DNA of 64,000 nt from Rhodococcus sp. G-MC3 (GCF_030063335.1 NZ_JASISW010000005.1:241462-305461), one strand, 5' to 3'; shown: positions 1 to 8,287, counted from the stretch's first letter. Notes: a model not told the origin generated them from the sequence alone. Numbers and translations are program-made.

Positions 1-2
1 CC

Positions 3-971
3 GTCAGCAACAACAAGGGCCTGTCGCTGCCGGGTATGGACGTGTCCGTTCCTGCATTGTCCGAGAAAGACATCGCCGATCTCGAGTTCGCGCTCGGACT
101 CGGCTGCGACTTCATCGCGCTGTCGTTCGTGCGCTCGCCCGCCGACGTCGAACTTGTCCACGCAATCATGGATCGTGTAGGTCGCCGCGTCCCGGTGATC
201 GCCAAGCTGGAGAAGCCCGAAGCTGTCGACAACCTCGAGGCGATCGTGCTCGCGTTCGACGCGGTCATGGTTGCCCGCGGCGACCTGGGTGTCGAGTTGC
301 CGCTCGAGCAGGTTCCCCTGGTTCAGAAGCGTGCCATCCAGATTGCCCGCGCCAACGCCAAGCCCGTCATCGTCGCAACGCAGATGCTCGAATCGATGAT
401 CGAGAACTCGCGTCCGACGCGAGCGGAGGCATCCGACGTCGCGAACGCCGTGCTCGACGGCACCGACGCGGTCATGCTGTCCGGTGAGACGTCCGTCGGC
501 AAGTATGTGATGGAGACGGTTCGGACAATGGCCCGCATTGTCGAAACGGTGGAGACCGAAGGCGATAGCGTTCCTCCGCTGACTCACGTCCCGCGCACCA
601 AGCGTGGAGTCATCTCGTACGCCGCTCGTGATATCGGCGAGCGCCTGAGCGCAAAGGCGCTCGTTGCATTCACGCAGTCCGGCGACACCGTCAGGCGTCT
701 CGCTCGTCTGCATACCTCGCTCCCACTGTTGGCTTTCACCTCGATCCCCGAGGTTCGCTCGCAGCTGGCTCTGAGCTGGGGAACCGAGACGTTCCTCGTT
801 CCCGAGGTCGCGACCACCGACGCCATGGTGCTCGAAGTGGACAAGGCTCTGCTCGAACTCGGTCGTTACAACAAGGGTGATCAGGTCGTTATCGTCGCCG
901 GTGCTCCTCCCGGCACAGTAGGCTCGACCAACTTGATCCACGTGCACCGAATTGGGGAAGAGGACCGGTAA
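3..971 (+). CDS. pyk: pyruvate kinase, 3' part (5' end outside window)
   Basis: Last step of glycolysis: phosphoenolpyruvate + ADP to pyruvate + ATP, in the cytoplasm. The frame is open from the window edge, so about 150 N-terminal residues of a usual ~470 are missing. Visible are the lysine segment AKLEKPEAVDN, the catalytic MVARGDLGVELP block, the long helix block MLESMIENSRPTRAEASDVANAV with DAVMLSGETSVGKY, and then the C-terminal allosteric domain ending in VHRIGEEDR. The stop codon TAA is directly followed by the GTG of tesB, so the two genes are probably co-transcribed and translationally coupled. The same neighbourhood exists in M. tuberculosis (pykA-tesB1). Confidence 0.97.
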   Translation, partial: VSNNKGLSLPGMDVSVPALSEKDIADLEFALGLGCDFIALSFVRSPADVELVHAIMDRVGRRVPVIAKLEKPEAVDNLEAIVLAFDAVMVARGDLGVELPLEQVPLVQKRAIQIARANAKPVIVATQMLESMIENSRPTRAEASDVANAVLDGTDAVMLSGETSVGKYVMETVRTMARIVETVETEGDSVPPLTHVPRTKRGVISYAARDIGERLSAKALVAFTQSGDTVRRLARLHTSLPLLAFTSIPEVRSQLALSWGTETFLVPEVATTDAMVLEVDKALLELGRYNKGDQVVIVAGAPPGTVGSTNLIHVHRIGEEDR

Positions 972-1889
972 GTGACCGATGTGGGGGGAACAGGCGCGTT
1001 GACTGCGCCTGAGAGCACGAAGACGGATTTGGAGACACTCCTCGAGCTGCTCGCGCTCGAGGAGATCGGCGAGGACACGTTCCGGGGGGAGCATCCCGCG
1101 CAGGTCGGCAGCCGGACGTTCGGTGGTCAAATGGTGGCGCAGGGCCTCATCGCGGCAGGCCGAACGATCACCGGCAGCACGCGGGACGTGCACGCGATCA
1201 ATGCGCACTTCATCCGAGGTGGGGACGTCAAGAAGCCGATCGAGTACCGCGTCGACCGTCACCGCGACGGTCGCGCGTTCGCCAACCGCCAGGTGACCGC
1301 GTACCAGGACGGCAACGAGCTCTTCGTGATGCTTGCGGCGTTCCAGGATTTCGGCACTGGGCTCGAGCACAGCGTCGAATTGCCCGATGTTCCGTATCCG
1401 GATGCGTTGCCGCCGCTCGGCGATCACTTCGTCGGATTCGAAGACCGCCTAAAGATGTTCGTCAACGCACTCAAGCCGATCGACATGCGCTATGCCAACG
1501 ACCCGGCGTGGATCTTGCAGGGGACGGGGGAGAAACTCAACCACAACCGTGTCTGGATGAAGGCGGATGGAGAGCTTCCTGACGACCCCATCTTCCATGC
1601 CGCCACAATGGGCTACGCCTCGGACACGACGGTTCTGGATTCGATCATCACCACTCACGGTCTCTCGTGGGGATTCGACCGGATTGTCGCTGCGACGGTC
1701 AATCACTCGATCTGGTTCCATCGCCCGTTCCGCTTCGACGACTGGGCGCTCTACGCAACGGAATCTCCGGTCGCCGCAGGTTCACGTGGCCTGGCAACGG
1801 GCCGTTTTTTCTCGATGGATGGGCTGCTGCTCGCCACCGTCGTGCAAGAAGGCTTGATCCGGCACTTCCCGAAAAAGCCTGCGAGCTAA
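972..1889 (+). CDS. tesB: acyl-CoA thioesterase II
   Basis: Hydrolyses acyl-CoA to free fatty acid and CoA in the cytoplasm. The 305-residue length and double hot-dog layout fit TesB: N-terminal half with HAINAHFIRGGD and the RDGRAFANRQVTA segment, C-terminal half with YASDTTVLDS (likely the catalytic Asp), NHSIWFHRPFR, and a late Gln in VVQEGLIRHF. Start GTG abuts the pyk stop with no gap. Its stop TAA overlaps by 4 bases the stop of the convergent esterase gene, leaving no room for an intergenic terminator. Confidence 0.96.
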   Translation: MTDVGGTGALTAPESTKTDLETLLELLALEEIGEDTFRGEHPAQVGSRTFGGQMVAQGLIAAGRTITGSTRDVHAINAHFIRGGDVKKPIEYRVDRHRDGRAFANRQVTAYQDGNELFVMLAAFQDFGTGLEHSVELPDVPYPDALPPLGDHFVGFEDRLKMFVNALKPIDMRYANDPAWILQGTGEKLNHNRVWMKADGELPDDPIFHAATMGYASDTTVLDSIITTHGLSWGFDRIVAATVNHSIWFHRPFRFDDWALYATESPVAAGSRGLATGRFFSMDGLLLATVVQEGLIRHFPKKPAS

Positions 1890-2887
1890 GCCGAGAGTGC
1901 CGGGGCGATCGTCTTGGCCCATGCTTCGCGTAGTTGGTCCTCGAACAGCGGCCACGTGTGTGCACCTTCTTCTCTCATCGAGACGGTGGCCGGTACGCCG
2001 CTGCGATGGAGTGCATCAACGAACAGCGATGTGCAGTAATTGACCAGCGCCTCGACGACGATCCCACCGAGCGGCGGTGCGGCTCCGGCTGGGATACGGT
2101 CCACCGGGCCTGGTCTACCTGCCGATGCACTGACGTATACCGATGTGCCCCTGAGCCGTTCGACGTTGACGGTTGGGTCGTGGTCGTACCATCCTGGACT
2201 TCCAGGCGGTCCCCACATGTTGAACGGATTGTTCAGCCCTGCCGCGATCATCGTCGAAATTCCGGCCACGGCAAGCGGGTTCGATGGTGCCGGGCACCCA
2301 CTGAGGGAGGCTGCTGCATCGAACACATCCGGCGCCTGTACGGCCAGATCCAACGCAGGCCCGCCGCTCATCGACAAACCCGCAACGGCGTTTCGGCCTG
2401 TCGATCCGAACTGGCTGTCGATCGCCTGCGGGAGTTCGCGGGTGAGATAAGTCTGCCACTGGTAGTTACCCAGCACGGGATCTGCACTTTGCCAGTCGGT
2501 GTAAAAGCCGAACCGGCCACCGATCGGCATCGCGACGGTGACGTTCTTGTCGGCGAAGAAGTCTGCGATCGACGAGTTGTTGAGCCAACCGACACCGTCC
2601 TCGTTGCCCAAGGCGCCGCTGAGCAAGTACAGCGTCGGTAACGTTCCGCCCGAGGCCGGGCGAAGTATGTCGTTGGCGATCACGCGGCCCATCGACGGTG
2701 AATACACGTCGAGCACGGAGTGTGTGTCGGACACGTGCCGCAACCCGACCACATGGCCGGCCTCCGCGTTGTCGGCTTGTGCCGGGGTAGCGCCGAGGAG
2801 ATGGAGTGTGCAGAACACCAGGGCCCACACCGCACAGAAAAGCCGTTTTGGTTGCCACTTCTGCCACTCTGGTCCCATCCGCATCAA
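1886..2887 (-). CDS. secreted antigen 85-like esterase / putative mycolyltransferase
   Basis: Predicted exported alpha/beta hydrolase, 333 residues. A signal peptide is visible at about residues 12-38 (basic WQPKR, then a hydrophobic run, then ATPAQA-D). The block FGFYTDWQSADPVLGNYQW...TFLT-like ELP and the nucleophile motif GLSMSGG (Ser ~172) resemble the GLSM motif of antigen 85 trehalose mycolyltransferases; a late HTWPLF supplies a candidate catalytic His. Antigen 85 proteins transfer mycolic acids between trehalose esters and arabinogalactan in the cell envelope. Whether this one is a true mycolyltransferase or an esterase of that fold cannot be told from the sequence. Its stop overlaps the tesB stop by 4 bases. 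Confidence 0.85.
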   Translation of the reverse strand: MMRMGPEWQKWQPKRLFCAVWALVFCTLHLLGATPAQADNAEAGHVVGLRHVSDTHSVLDVYSPSMGRVIANDILRPASGGTLPTLYLLSGALGNEDGVGWLNNSSIADFFADKNVTVAMPIGGRFGFYTDWQSADPVLGNYQWQTYLTRELPQAIDSQFGSTGRNAVAGLSMSGGPALDLAVQAPDVFDAAASLSGCPAPSNPLAVAGISTMIAAGLNNPFNMWGPPGSPGWYDHDPTVNVERLRGTSVYVSASAGRPGPVDRIPAGAAPPLGGIVVEALVNYCTSLFVDALHRSGVPATVSMREEGAHTWPLFEDQLREAWAKTIAPALSA

Positions 2888-2973
2888 TCGATGGTGACAT
2901 GAAAAGACATGCTCTCAGCTAACGATCGGGTTGCGAAACAGCGCGACTGGTCCGTGCCTACCGTTATTTTTCG

Positions 2974-4518
2974 GTGAGACGTCCTAGCGTCACCGTCATG
3001 ACGTCGTGTGATAAGACAGCGTCGCCGGACAGGCTGACGAGGCATGGTCGGGGGTGGGTTCTCGGTGCGGCAGCGGCGGCAATGTTGTCGTTGATCGCGC
3101 ACGAGGCAACGCTGGGATTCGTCGATCTCTACGGGCTCTTCGGCAACGGCGTGGACACGGTCGTCTACCGGCACGGCGGCGGAACACTGTTGGATTCGGA
3201 GCAGCTGTACTCGTTCTCCCTGTTCGATACCAACCTTCCGTTCACGTACCCGCCGTTCGCTGCTGTCGCCTTCGTCGGACTCGCGTTGTTGTCGGTCACC
3301 GGGGCTCAAGTGGGTGTCGTCATGATCAATGCGCTGTTGCTGTATCTCGCCGTGATGCTTAGTTGGAGGTTGCTCGGTTACCGTGGGACCTCGACTCATC
3401 TTGTCAGCGGCGGTCTGGCCGTTGCGTTCACGTGGCTCGAACCGGTTCGTATGACAGTGTGGCTCGGCCAGATCAATTTACTGCTGTTGGTTTTGGTCCT
3501 GTGGGATCTTGGTCGCCCTGAAGGAAGTCGTCTCAGGGGTGTCGGTCTCGCAGCGGGACTCAAACTGACGCCCGCCTTCTTCGTTGTCTATGCGTTGTCG
3601 CTCCGGCAGTTTCGCACCGCAGCGGTGGCGATGGGGACCTTTGTGATGACCGTGGTCGTAGGTTTCGCCGTCGTGTTCGACGACGCACGGACGTTCTGGA
3701 CCGAATCCATCTTCTCGTCCGACCGCATCGGGTCGTTGTCCTCGCCTGCTAACCAATCTGTTCACGGCATTGTTGCGCGGGTCTGGTCTGGCGGGTCTCC
3801 GCCTGCCGCGGTGTGGGTTTCCTGTTCGATCGGTGTAGCTGCCCTCGGCCTGTGGGCAGCCGTTGTCGCGCACCACCGCGGTGCGCCGTTGCTCTCGTTG
3901 ACCATCTGCGGACTGACGACACCCACGGTGTCCCCGTTCTCGTGGGGTCACCACTGGGTGTGGTGTGTCCCGCTCACTGTGCTCGCGCTCGACTACGCCC
4001 GCCGAACCACAAGCCGCTGGGCCGTCGGTGTCCCGATGCTTACGGTGCTCCCGTTCGTCGCCTGGTACTGGACGGCGCCGAACGGGGTGGCGGTGATCGG
4101 CGCTTTCATGTTGCGTGGTCCGGGGTGGGCGCAAACAGTGGCCCAAACTATCTATCCGTCGGTATTGGTGACAGTTGCTGTGGGTGCTCTCGTCACGTCA
4201 CGCATCGCCCGTGCTCGCCTGGCCCGTGCTGATTTCGTGCCAGGCGTCGAGCTTGTCGCTGAAAGACAGAGAAGCATGAGCGGGACTGGTCGAAGGCAAC
4301 CGGATCAGCGTGAGGCGGTCTCCGAGTGGTGCAACGTGCCGAACAAAGCTGCTTTCGGCCTTGGCCCCGTTGAAGAAAATCCGGTCGATCGATGGGTGAC
4401 GTCGCAGCAGTTCGGCGAAGTCGTTTGCCACGATGGACGATTCGACGATGGCCGAGTCGAGGCTCCCGTGCCTGGTGCACAGTTTCAGAACGTCCCACAC
4501 GGCGATGCCGTTGCGTAA
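2974..4518 (+). CDS. GT87-family polyprenyl-phosphate-mannose-type mannosyltransferase with antisense C-terminal extension
   Basis: A multi-pass membrane protein (about 10 hydrophobic helices in residues 30-410) with LPFTYPPFAAVAFVGLALLS after the first loop and SWGHHWVW near the end, both typical of GT87 (DUF2029) glycosyltransferases that build mannose-containing glycolipids on the outer face of the membrane. Start GTG 2974 is close behind a TTATTT stretch and may be leaderless; ATG 2998 is the alternative. The membrane part ends near ALVTSRIARARLARAD (~residue 410). From there about 105 hydrophilic residues are encoded purely antisense to the downstream glycosylase gene, which suggests the original stop codon was lost. 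Confidence 0.8.
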   Translation: MRRPSVTVMTSCDKTASPDRLTRHGRGWVLGAAAAAMLSLIAHEATLGFVDLYGLFGNGVDTVVYRHGGGTLLDSEQLYSFSLFDTNLPFTYPPFAAVAFVGLALLSVTGAQVGVVMINALLLYLAVMLSWRLLGYRGTSTHLVSGGLAVAFTWLEPVRMTVWLGQINLLLLVLVLWDLGRPEGSRLRGVGLAAGLKLTPAFFVVYALSLRQFRTAAVAMGTFVMTVVVGFAVVFDDARTFWTESIFSSDRIGSLSSPANQSVHGIVARVWSGGSPPAAVWVSCSIGVAALGLWAAVVAHHRGAPLLSLTICGLTTPTVSPFSWGHHWVWCVPLTVLALDYARRTTSRWAVGVPMLTVLPFVAWYWTAPNGVAVIGAFMLRGPGWAQTVAQTIYPSVLVTVAVGALVTSRIARARLARADFVPGVELVAERQRSMSGTGRRQPDQREAVSEWCNVPNKAAFGLGPVEENPVDRWVTSQQFGEVVCHDGRFDDGRVEAPVPGAQFQNVPHGDAVA

Positions 4519-4713
4519 CAGGGCCGCTGTGCGCTCCTCGTAAGGAAGAGTCGGGTCGAAGTCGAGCGCCGATGCCATAATCGGCCAGAACGCGTTTCGC
4601 GGGTGCGCGTAGTACTGATTTGCCTCCAAAGAAGCGACTCCTGGCATCGAGCCGAGGATCAGCGTGTGCGACGCGTCGTCGATGATCGGAGCGAAACTGT
4701 GCACCGTGGTCAT
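4198..4713 (-). CDS. DNA-deoxyinosine (hypoxanthine/uracil) glycosylase, UDG superfamily
   Basis: Base-excision repair enzyme predicted to remove hypoxanthine or uracil arising by deamination. The 171-residue protein has the first UDG-family motif ILGSMPGVASLEANQYYAHPRNAFWPIM (GSMPG at the catalytic loop, YYAHPxNxFW as in family-6 hypoxanthine-DNA glycosylases) and the second motif LPSTSPAHA near residue 140. ATG start at 4713. Its last 321 bases are antisense to the extended frame of the GT87 gene. Substrate preference is inferred from family resemblance. Confidence 0.88.
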   Translation of the reverse strand: MTTVHSFAPIIDDASHTLILGSMPGVASLEANQYYAHPRNAFWPIMASALDFDPTLPYEERTAALLRNGIAVWDVLKLCTRHGSLDSAIVESSIVANDFAELLRRHPSIDRIFFNGAKAESSFVRHVAPLGDRLTLIRLPSTSPAHASLSFSDKLDAWHEISTGQASTGDA

Positions 4714-4779
4714 AACTCCAGGATCTCACTCGTGGCGAAACTCGTGCGCGGTGGATGGCCTGTGGCGGACAATGGAGAC

Positions 4780-4977
4780 ATGTTGGATCCACGAATACTC
4801 GACAATCATGAACTCGATGCCGAACTGGCCGCGCTTCGCCGAGGACGAGACGCATCCATGGACGAGGGTGCTGGTGACGCGGCCCTTGCCGAGACCGATC
4901 TTCTGATCGCGCGGTTCGAAGAGGAGATCCGTACCCGTCACCAGAACGCCGTTCCCGACGAGATCCAGCGTTCCTGA
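4780..4977 (+). CDS. small hypothetical protein (DUF6158-like)
   Basis: A 65-residue hydrophilic protein starting MLDPRILDNHELDAELAAL and ending RTRHQNAVPDEIQRS. It is predicted to form two charged helices (HELDAELAALRRGRD and ALAETDLLIARFEEEIRTRH). Short acidic helical proteins of this pattern (LDxxxLxDxELxxEL...R) are annotated as DUF6158 in actinobacteria; I make that link from memory with moderate certainty. An in-frame GTG at 4762 is an alternative start and has the better-spaced GGTGGA upstream. It is divergent from the glycosylase gene. No function is known. Confidence 0.6.
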   Translation: MLDPRILDNHELDAELAALRRGRDASMDEGAGDAALAETDLLIARFEEEIRTRHQNAVPDEIQRS

Positions 4978-5019
4978 CGAAAGCTAGCTGCCGGATATAC
5001 CATCTACCGGAGACACCGT

Positions 5020-5499
5020 CTACCGGCGGGATGCCACCGCCATCGCAGCCGTAGCCGCAATGGCGGCGACGGTCCTAGCATGATTCCATCGGGTCCATCG
5101 CTCCATATAGTCCGCCCATACCTGAGCGCCCGATGCACTGTCCGGATCGACCGCGGCCAACGCGTCGTTCATCGGCACGTTGATTGCGATCGTCACAGCG
5201 ACACAGCCGACGACGAACAATACGGCGCCCACCGTGACCAGAATTCTCGTGTCCTGACCACTCCACAGCGAGGTCACCGCGGCTAGCGTCACCGTCGCCG
5301 CGCTCCCCAGGAAGATCGTCATGAACGCGGGCGAGACAATATCGATGTTCATCTGCTGCATGCTCGCGATGGCGGCGCCAGCGGGTTGACGGCGTAGCGC
5401 GGGCATTACGCTGACCGAGAAAGCGAGCAGCACTCCCGCGGTGACGCCGCATCCGATAGTCGATACCGTCGTCGCGATGAACGCTGTGCGCGCGATCAC
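5020..5499 (-). CDS. DUF1772 (anthrone oxygenase-like) membrane protein
   Basis: 159 residues with four hydrophobic segments (about 5-30, 57-77, 85-106, 140-157) and the family pattern GVLLAFSVSVMPALRR at the first helix followed by NxxxxxPAFM and NVPMNDALA. DUF1772 includes fungal anthrone oxygenases, but most bacterial members have no assigned reaction. Start GTG 5499 overlaps the TGA of the short upstream peptide frame (GTGA), so it was probably translated as the second gene of a two-gene unit whose first gene has decayed (5496-5579). Confidence 0.85.
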   Translation of the reverse strand: MIARTAFIATTVSTIGCGVTAGVLLAFSVSVMPALRRQPAGAAIASMQQMNIDIVSPAFMTIFLGSAATVTLAAVTSLWSGQDTRILVTVGAVLFVVGCVAVTIAINVPMNDALAAVDPDSASGAQVWADYMERWTRWNHARTVAAIAATAAMAVASRR

Positions 5500-5579
5500 G
5501 ACGGCTGTTCAGCGGCGAAGAGTGTGGCCAGGAAATTATCGACTCCGACGTGACCGGTTGCTCCGACGGCGGTGATCAT
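5496..5579 (-). pseudogene. remnant of an NAD(P)-binding oxidoreductase gene (internal deletion)
   Basis: A 27-codon frame, MITAVGATGHVG followed by VDNFLATLFAAEQPS, ends with TGA overlapping the GTG of the DUF1772 gene. The first 12 residues are the Rossmann glycine motif (GATGxxG) that opens NmrA-like NAD(P)H-binding proteins; such genes commonly sit next to DUF1772 and a divergent AraC regulator. A full-length member has roughly 280 residues, so nearly the whole gene seems to be gone while its start and its coupling to DUF1772 remain. The deletion is inferred, not shown. Confidence 0.45.
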
Positions 5580-5696
5580 TTGTTGGTATCCCTTCGATTG
5601 ATGATGAATCCAGCATGAACGGTTCAATTGGGACTGTCTATGATCATTGGTCGCTGTTTCATGCCCGTTCGTCCAGGATCCCGGTACGATCGGTGC

Positions 5697-6668
5697 ATGC
5701 GTGGACAAGACCCGTGGACATCTCCAGATCCGTTGGGGGAGGCGTTGCACTTTCTTCGGATGTCGGGCGCGTTCTATTGCCGGTCCGAGTTGTCGGAGCC
5801 GTGGGGCCTCGGGATGCCTCGGATGCAGAACTGTCTGTGGTTTCATGTCGTCACCAGCGGTCGATGCTTACTCGACGTCGAGGGGGCGCCGCCGCGTTAT
5901 CTTGTTCCAGGTGAATTCGCCTTGGTGCCACACGGATTGGGCCACACGCTCTCGAGTGATCCCGAGGCAGGCGAGACCGCTCCGATCGTGTACGACCTAC
6001 CGCACGACTACATCAGTGATCGCTACGCAGTCATCCGGCACGGTGGGGACGGGTCCGCGACGACGCTCGTGTGCGGAGCAGTTCGCCTCGATCACCCGTC
6101 TGCGGTGCAACTCATTCGTTCCCTGCCGCCACTGATCGTCGTCGAGTCCGCGCCGGCACCGAACTTGTCCTGGATGCACAGCACGCTCGGGCTGGTAGCC
6201 GACGAGGCCAGAACTCTTCGACCCGGTGGTGAAGCCGTCATTACCCGGTTGTCCGACATTCTCGTCATTCAGGCGCTGCGTTACTGGATCGAGCACGACC
6301 CGGCCGCGCAGTCCGGCTGGCTCGGAGCATTGCAGGACCCGGGCGTCGGTCCTGCGTTGGCGATGGTGCACCGCGACCCCGACAAGCCGTGGACCGTCGC
6401 ATCGTTGGCCGCGAAAGTGGCGATGTCGAGGTCGGCGTTCTCGGCCCGCTTCACCTCTCTCGTCGGCGAATCACCGATGAAGTATCTCGCGCGGTGGCGG
6501 ATGCAGAGCGCTCTCGACGAATTGAGCTCGGGCAACGTGAGCGTTGCCGAGGTCACTCGCAGAAGTGGCTATCAGTCGGAAGCCGCGTTTTCCCGCGCCT
6601 TCAAGAAGGCGATCGGAGTCTCGCCGGGCAGTGTCCGGAAACGCGTCGAAACATCTTTGTTGCCTTGA
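5697..6668 (+). CDS. AraC-family transcriptional regulator with cupin sensor domain
   Basis: 323 residues from the ATG at 5697 (in-frame ATGs at 5661 and further upstream would extend it). The N-terminal part, with WFHVVTSGRCLLDVEG and YLVPGEFALVPHGLGHTL, is the cupin_6 effector domain common in AraC proteins. The C-terminal ~100 residues hold two helix-turn-helix units: WTVASLAAKVAMSRSAFSARFTSLVGESPMKYL and VAEVTRRSGYQSEAAFSRAFKKAIGVSPG. It is divergent from the oxidoreductase remnant/DUF1772 pair, the typical arrangement for a regulator of that pair, so it may now lack its original target function. Confidence 0.93.
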   Translation: MRGQDPWTSPDPLGEALHFLRMSGAFYCRSELSEPWGLGMPRMQNCLWFHVVTSGRCLLDVEGAPPRYLVPGEFALVPHGLGHTLSSDPEAGETAPIVYDLPHDYISDRYAVIRHGGDGSATTLVCGAVRLDHPSAVQLIRSLPPLIVVESAPAPNLSWMHSTLGLVADEARTLRPGGEAVITRLSDILVIQALRYWIEHDPAAQSGWLGALQDPGVGPALAMVHRDPDKPWTVASLAAKVAMSRSAFSARFTSLVGESPMKYLARWRMQSALDELSSGNVSVAEVTRRSGYQSEAAFSRAFKKAIGVSPGSVRKRVETSLLP

Positions 6669-6905
6669 TTGTTCGAGTAGATGCCGAAGGTAACTGCTCG
6701 GGTTGTCGAGGTACCGCCGCCAGTGCGGCACCAATTCCAGTTCGTTCCAGGATGTTCCACGCATTCCGTGTTCGCCCGCTTCAACGAGTCTTCGCCATCG
6801 CTCATCTCGACAGTGTTCTCGTCCTAGTACCTGGGCACCCGCTCAGTTTCTCCGTCATCTCGAAGGCCGGCTCGGCCTCGACGAATGCGCGCTCGACGAA
6901 CATGG
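6669..6905. other. intergenic stretch with no convincing gene
   Basis: Short frames exist on both strands but none has a recognisable motif, a good ribosome binding site or consistent codon use. It lies between the AraC gene and a possible small minus-strand gene next to the tRNA. Confidence 0.5.
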
Positions 6906-7085
6906 TCAGTCGGTCACGGGGCGATCGACGTATCCAGTGACGTGCTGGGTATCGGCGCTGCACTGGTAGTAGACCCATTTGGTGTCCGAGAGATCTGCAG
7001 CATCGCCGAACCTGTGGTTGACACGCTGAGCGCACAGTGAGCCCGCGCCCGTGTCATGGCATCGAAGATTGCTGGGAATGTACAT
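6906..7085 (-). CDS. possible small cysteine-containing protein
   Basis: A 59-codon frame from ATG (7085) to TGA. About three quarters of its codons end in G or C, as in neighbouring real genes. Residues include NLRCHDTGAGSLC, then DTKWVYYQC and HVTGYVDRPVTD; three Cys and several His could bind metal, but I recognise no family. No clear Shine-Dalgarno site precedes the ATG. It could equally be the C-terminal relic of a larger gene. Confidence 0.3.
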   Translation of the reverse strand: MYIPSNLRCHDTGAGSLCAQRVNHRFGDAADLSDTKWVYYQCSADTQHVTGYVDRPVTD

Positions 7086-7252
7086 GAGTCAACTCTATGC
7101 CTGTAGGGAAGGGTCGTTAACCAGCGATTTCATCGTCGGTGCCAGTTGCGTCGGTCAGGTGATCGAGCGACACGAACTCGGCCGGCGAGCCGTCGGTGGA
7201 TTCGGCGGCGTCGACATGCGGAAGGTGATGCCGAACATCTATGGATGAACGA

Positions 7253-7329
7253 TGGTGCCCTCGGTGAGACTCGAACTCACACTGGACGGGTTTTGAATCC
7301 GTTTCCTCTGCCAATTGGGATACGAGGGC
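7253..7329 (-). tRNA. atypical class-I tRNA with CAA anticodon (tRNA-Leu-like)
   Basis: On the minus strand a 7-bp acceptor GCCCTCG/CGAGGGC closes perfectly, followed by discriminator A and an encoded CCA. The T arm is GTGAG-TTCGAGT-CTCAC. The D loop contains AATTGGCA. The anticodon stem ACGGA/CCCGT has an A-C mismatch at its inner pair and a loop TTCAAAA, giving anticodon CAA (Leu, UUG codon). The D stem also has a mismatch, and there is an extra A between the D and anticodon stems. The variable loop has only 5 bases, whereas bacterial tRNA-Leu normally carries a long variable arm. Confidence 0.7.
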
Positions 7330-7486
7330 TGGCGTTGTCTTGCGGTTCACTACTTTAGAAGATGGGCCGACACGGTCCACCACCGGTACCCTTCAATTGC
7401 TCGACGACCCCAGCGAAGTCGTAGGTGCCCCGATGGGACGCGAAGATTTCCGCTGGTCGATGACTTGTCAAAGGAGACTGGTACCT

Positions 7487-8104
7487 ATGAATGCTCCTGT
7501 TGCGCAGGAGAGTGGCAAACCCGCTCTTCGTGTCGTGGTGGCCGAGGACGAATCGCTTATCCGGTTGGATCTGGTGGAAATGTTGCGTGAGGAAGGCTAC
7601 GAGGTGGTGGGGGAGGCTGCCGATGGGCAGCGAGCTGTCGACCTTGCAATCGAACTCCGTCCCGATCTCGTGATCATGGACGTCAAGATGCCCCACCGCG
7701 ACGGAATCGACGCCGCCTCCGAGATCGCCGAGAAGCGCATCGCCCCTGTCGTGATCCTCACTGCATTCAGTCAGCGTGAGTTGGTGGAGAAAGCACGCGA
7801 CGCCGGTGCCATGGCGTATTTGGTCAAGCCCTTCTCGAAAGCCGACCTGATGCCGGCCGTCGAACTTGCGGCGAGTCGATACACCGAGATTTCGTCACTC
7901 GAGAGCGAAGTCGCGGATCTTCAGGAACGACTAGAGACTCGTAAGTTGATCGAGCGTGCCAAAGGCAAACTGATGGAGTCTCAGTCGCTCACGGAGCCGC
8001 AGGCGTTCAAGTGGATTCAGCGTGCAGCAATGGACCGCCGGACCACGATGAAGGCGGTCGCCGAAGTGATCATCGAAACCCTCGACAAGCCGGCCGACGC
8101 GTGA
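7487..8104 (+). CDS. pdtaR: ANTAR-domain response regulator PdtaR (RNA-binding antiterminator)
   Basis: 205 residues from ATG 7487, preceded by AAGGAG at 7471-7476. Receiver domain at ~14-130: acidic pair E20-D21, phospho-acceptor D65 in DLVIMDVKMP, and conserved Thr and Lys in VVILTAFS and YLVKPF. A linker coiled coil (SLESEVADLQERLETRKL) leads to the C-terminal ANTAR domain (~140-200: LIERAKGKLMESQSLTEPQAFKWIQRAAMDRRTTM). ANTAR proteins bind paired hexaloop RNA hairpins and block transcription termination. In M. tuberculosis PdtaR is the partner of kinase PdtaS and lies just upstream of polA; the kinase gene is not in this window. Confidence 0.96.
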   Translation: MNAPVAQESGKPALRVVVAEDESLIRLDLVEMLREEGYEVVGEAADGQRAVDLAIELRPDLVIMDVKMPHRDGIDAASEIAEKRIAPVVILTAFSQRELVEKARDAGAMAYLVKPFSKADLMPAVELAASRYTEISSLESEVADLQERLETRKLIERAKGKLMESQSLTEPQAFKWIQRAAMDRRTTMKAVAEVIIETLDKPADA

Positions 8105-8287
8105 CAGTGGGAGGTTGCCGATCCGCTCACGCTACGGCCACGTAAATCTTCGGGCGTTAAGGTCACAGTCGGGTCACGAGCCTACTTCTCACTGATCGCA
8201 AATCGTTTCGGACAGCTAGCGTCTGATCCACACATGGGGCGCATTACTCACGTGTGCTTCATCGACGATCGATCAAGGAGACCCTAG

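Noticed and set aside
7117..7383. 88-codon minus-strand open frame across the tRNA
   Set aside because: Its central part is a translation of the tRNA itself; no other support.
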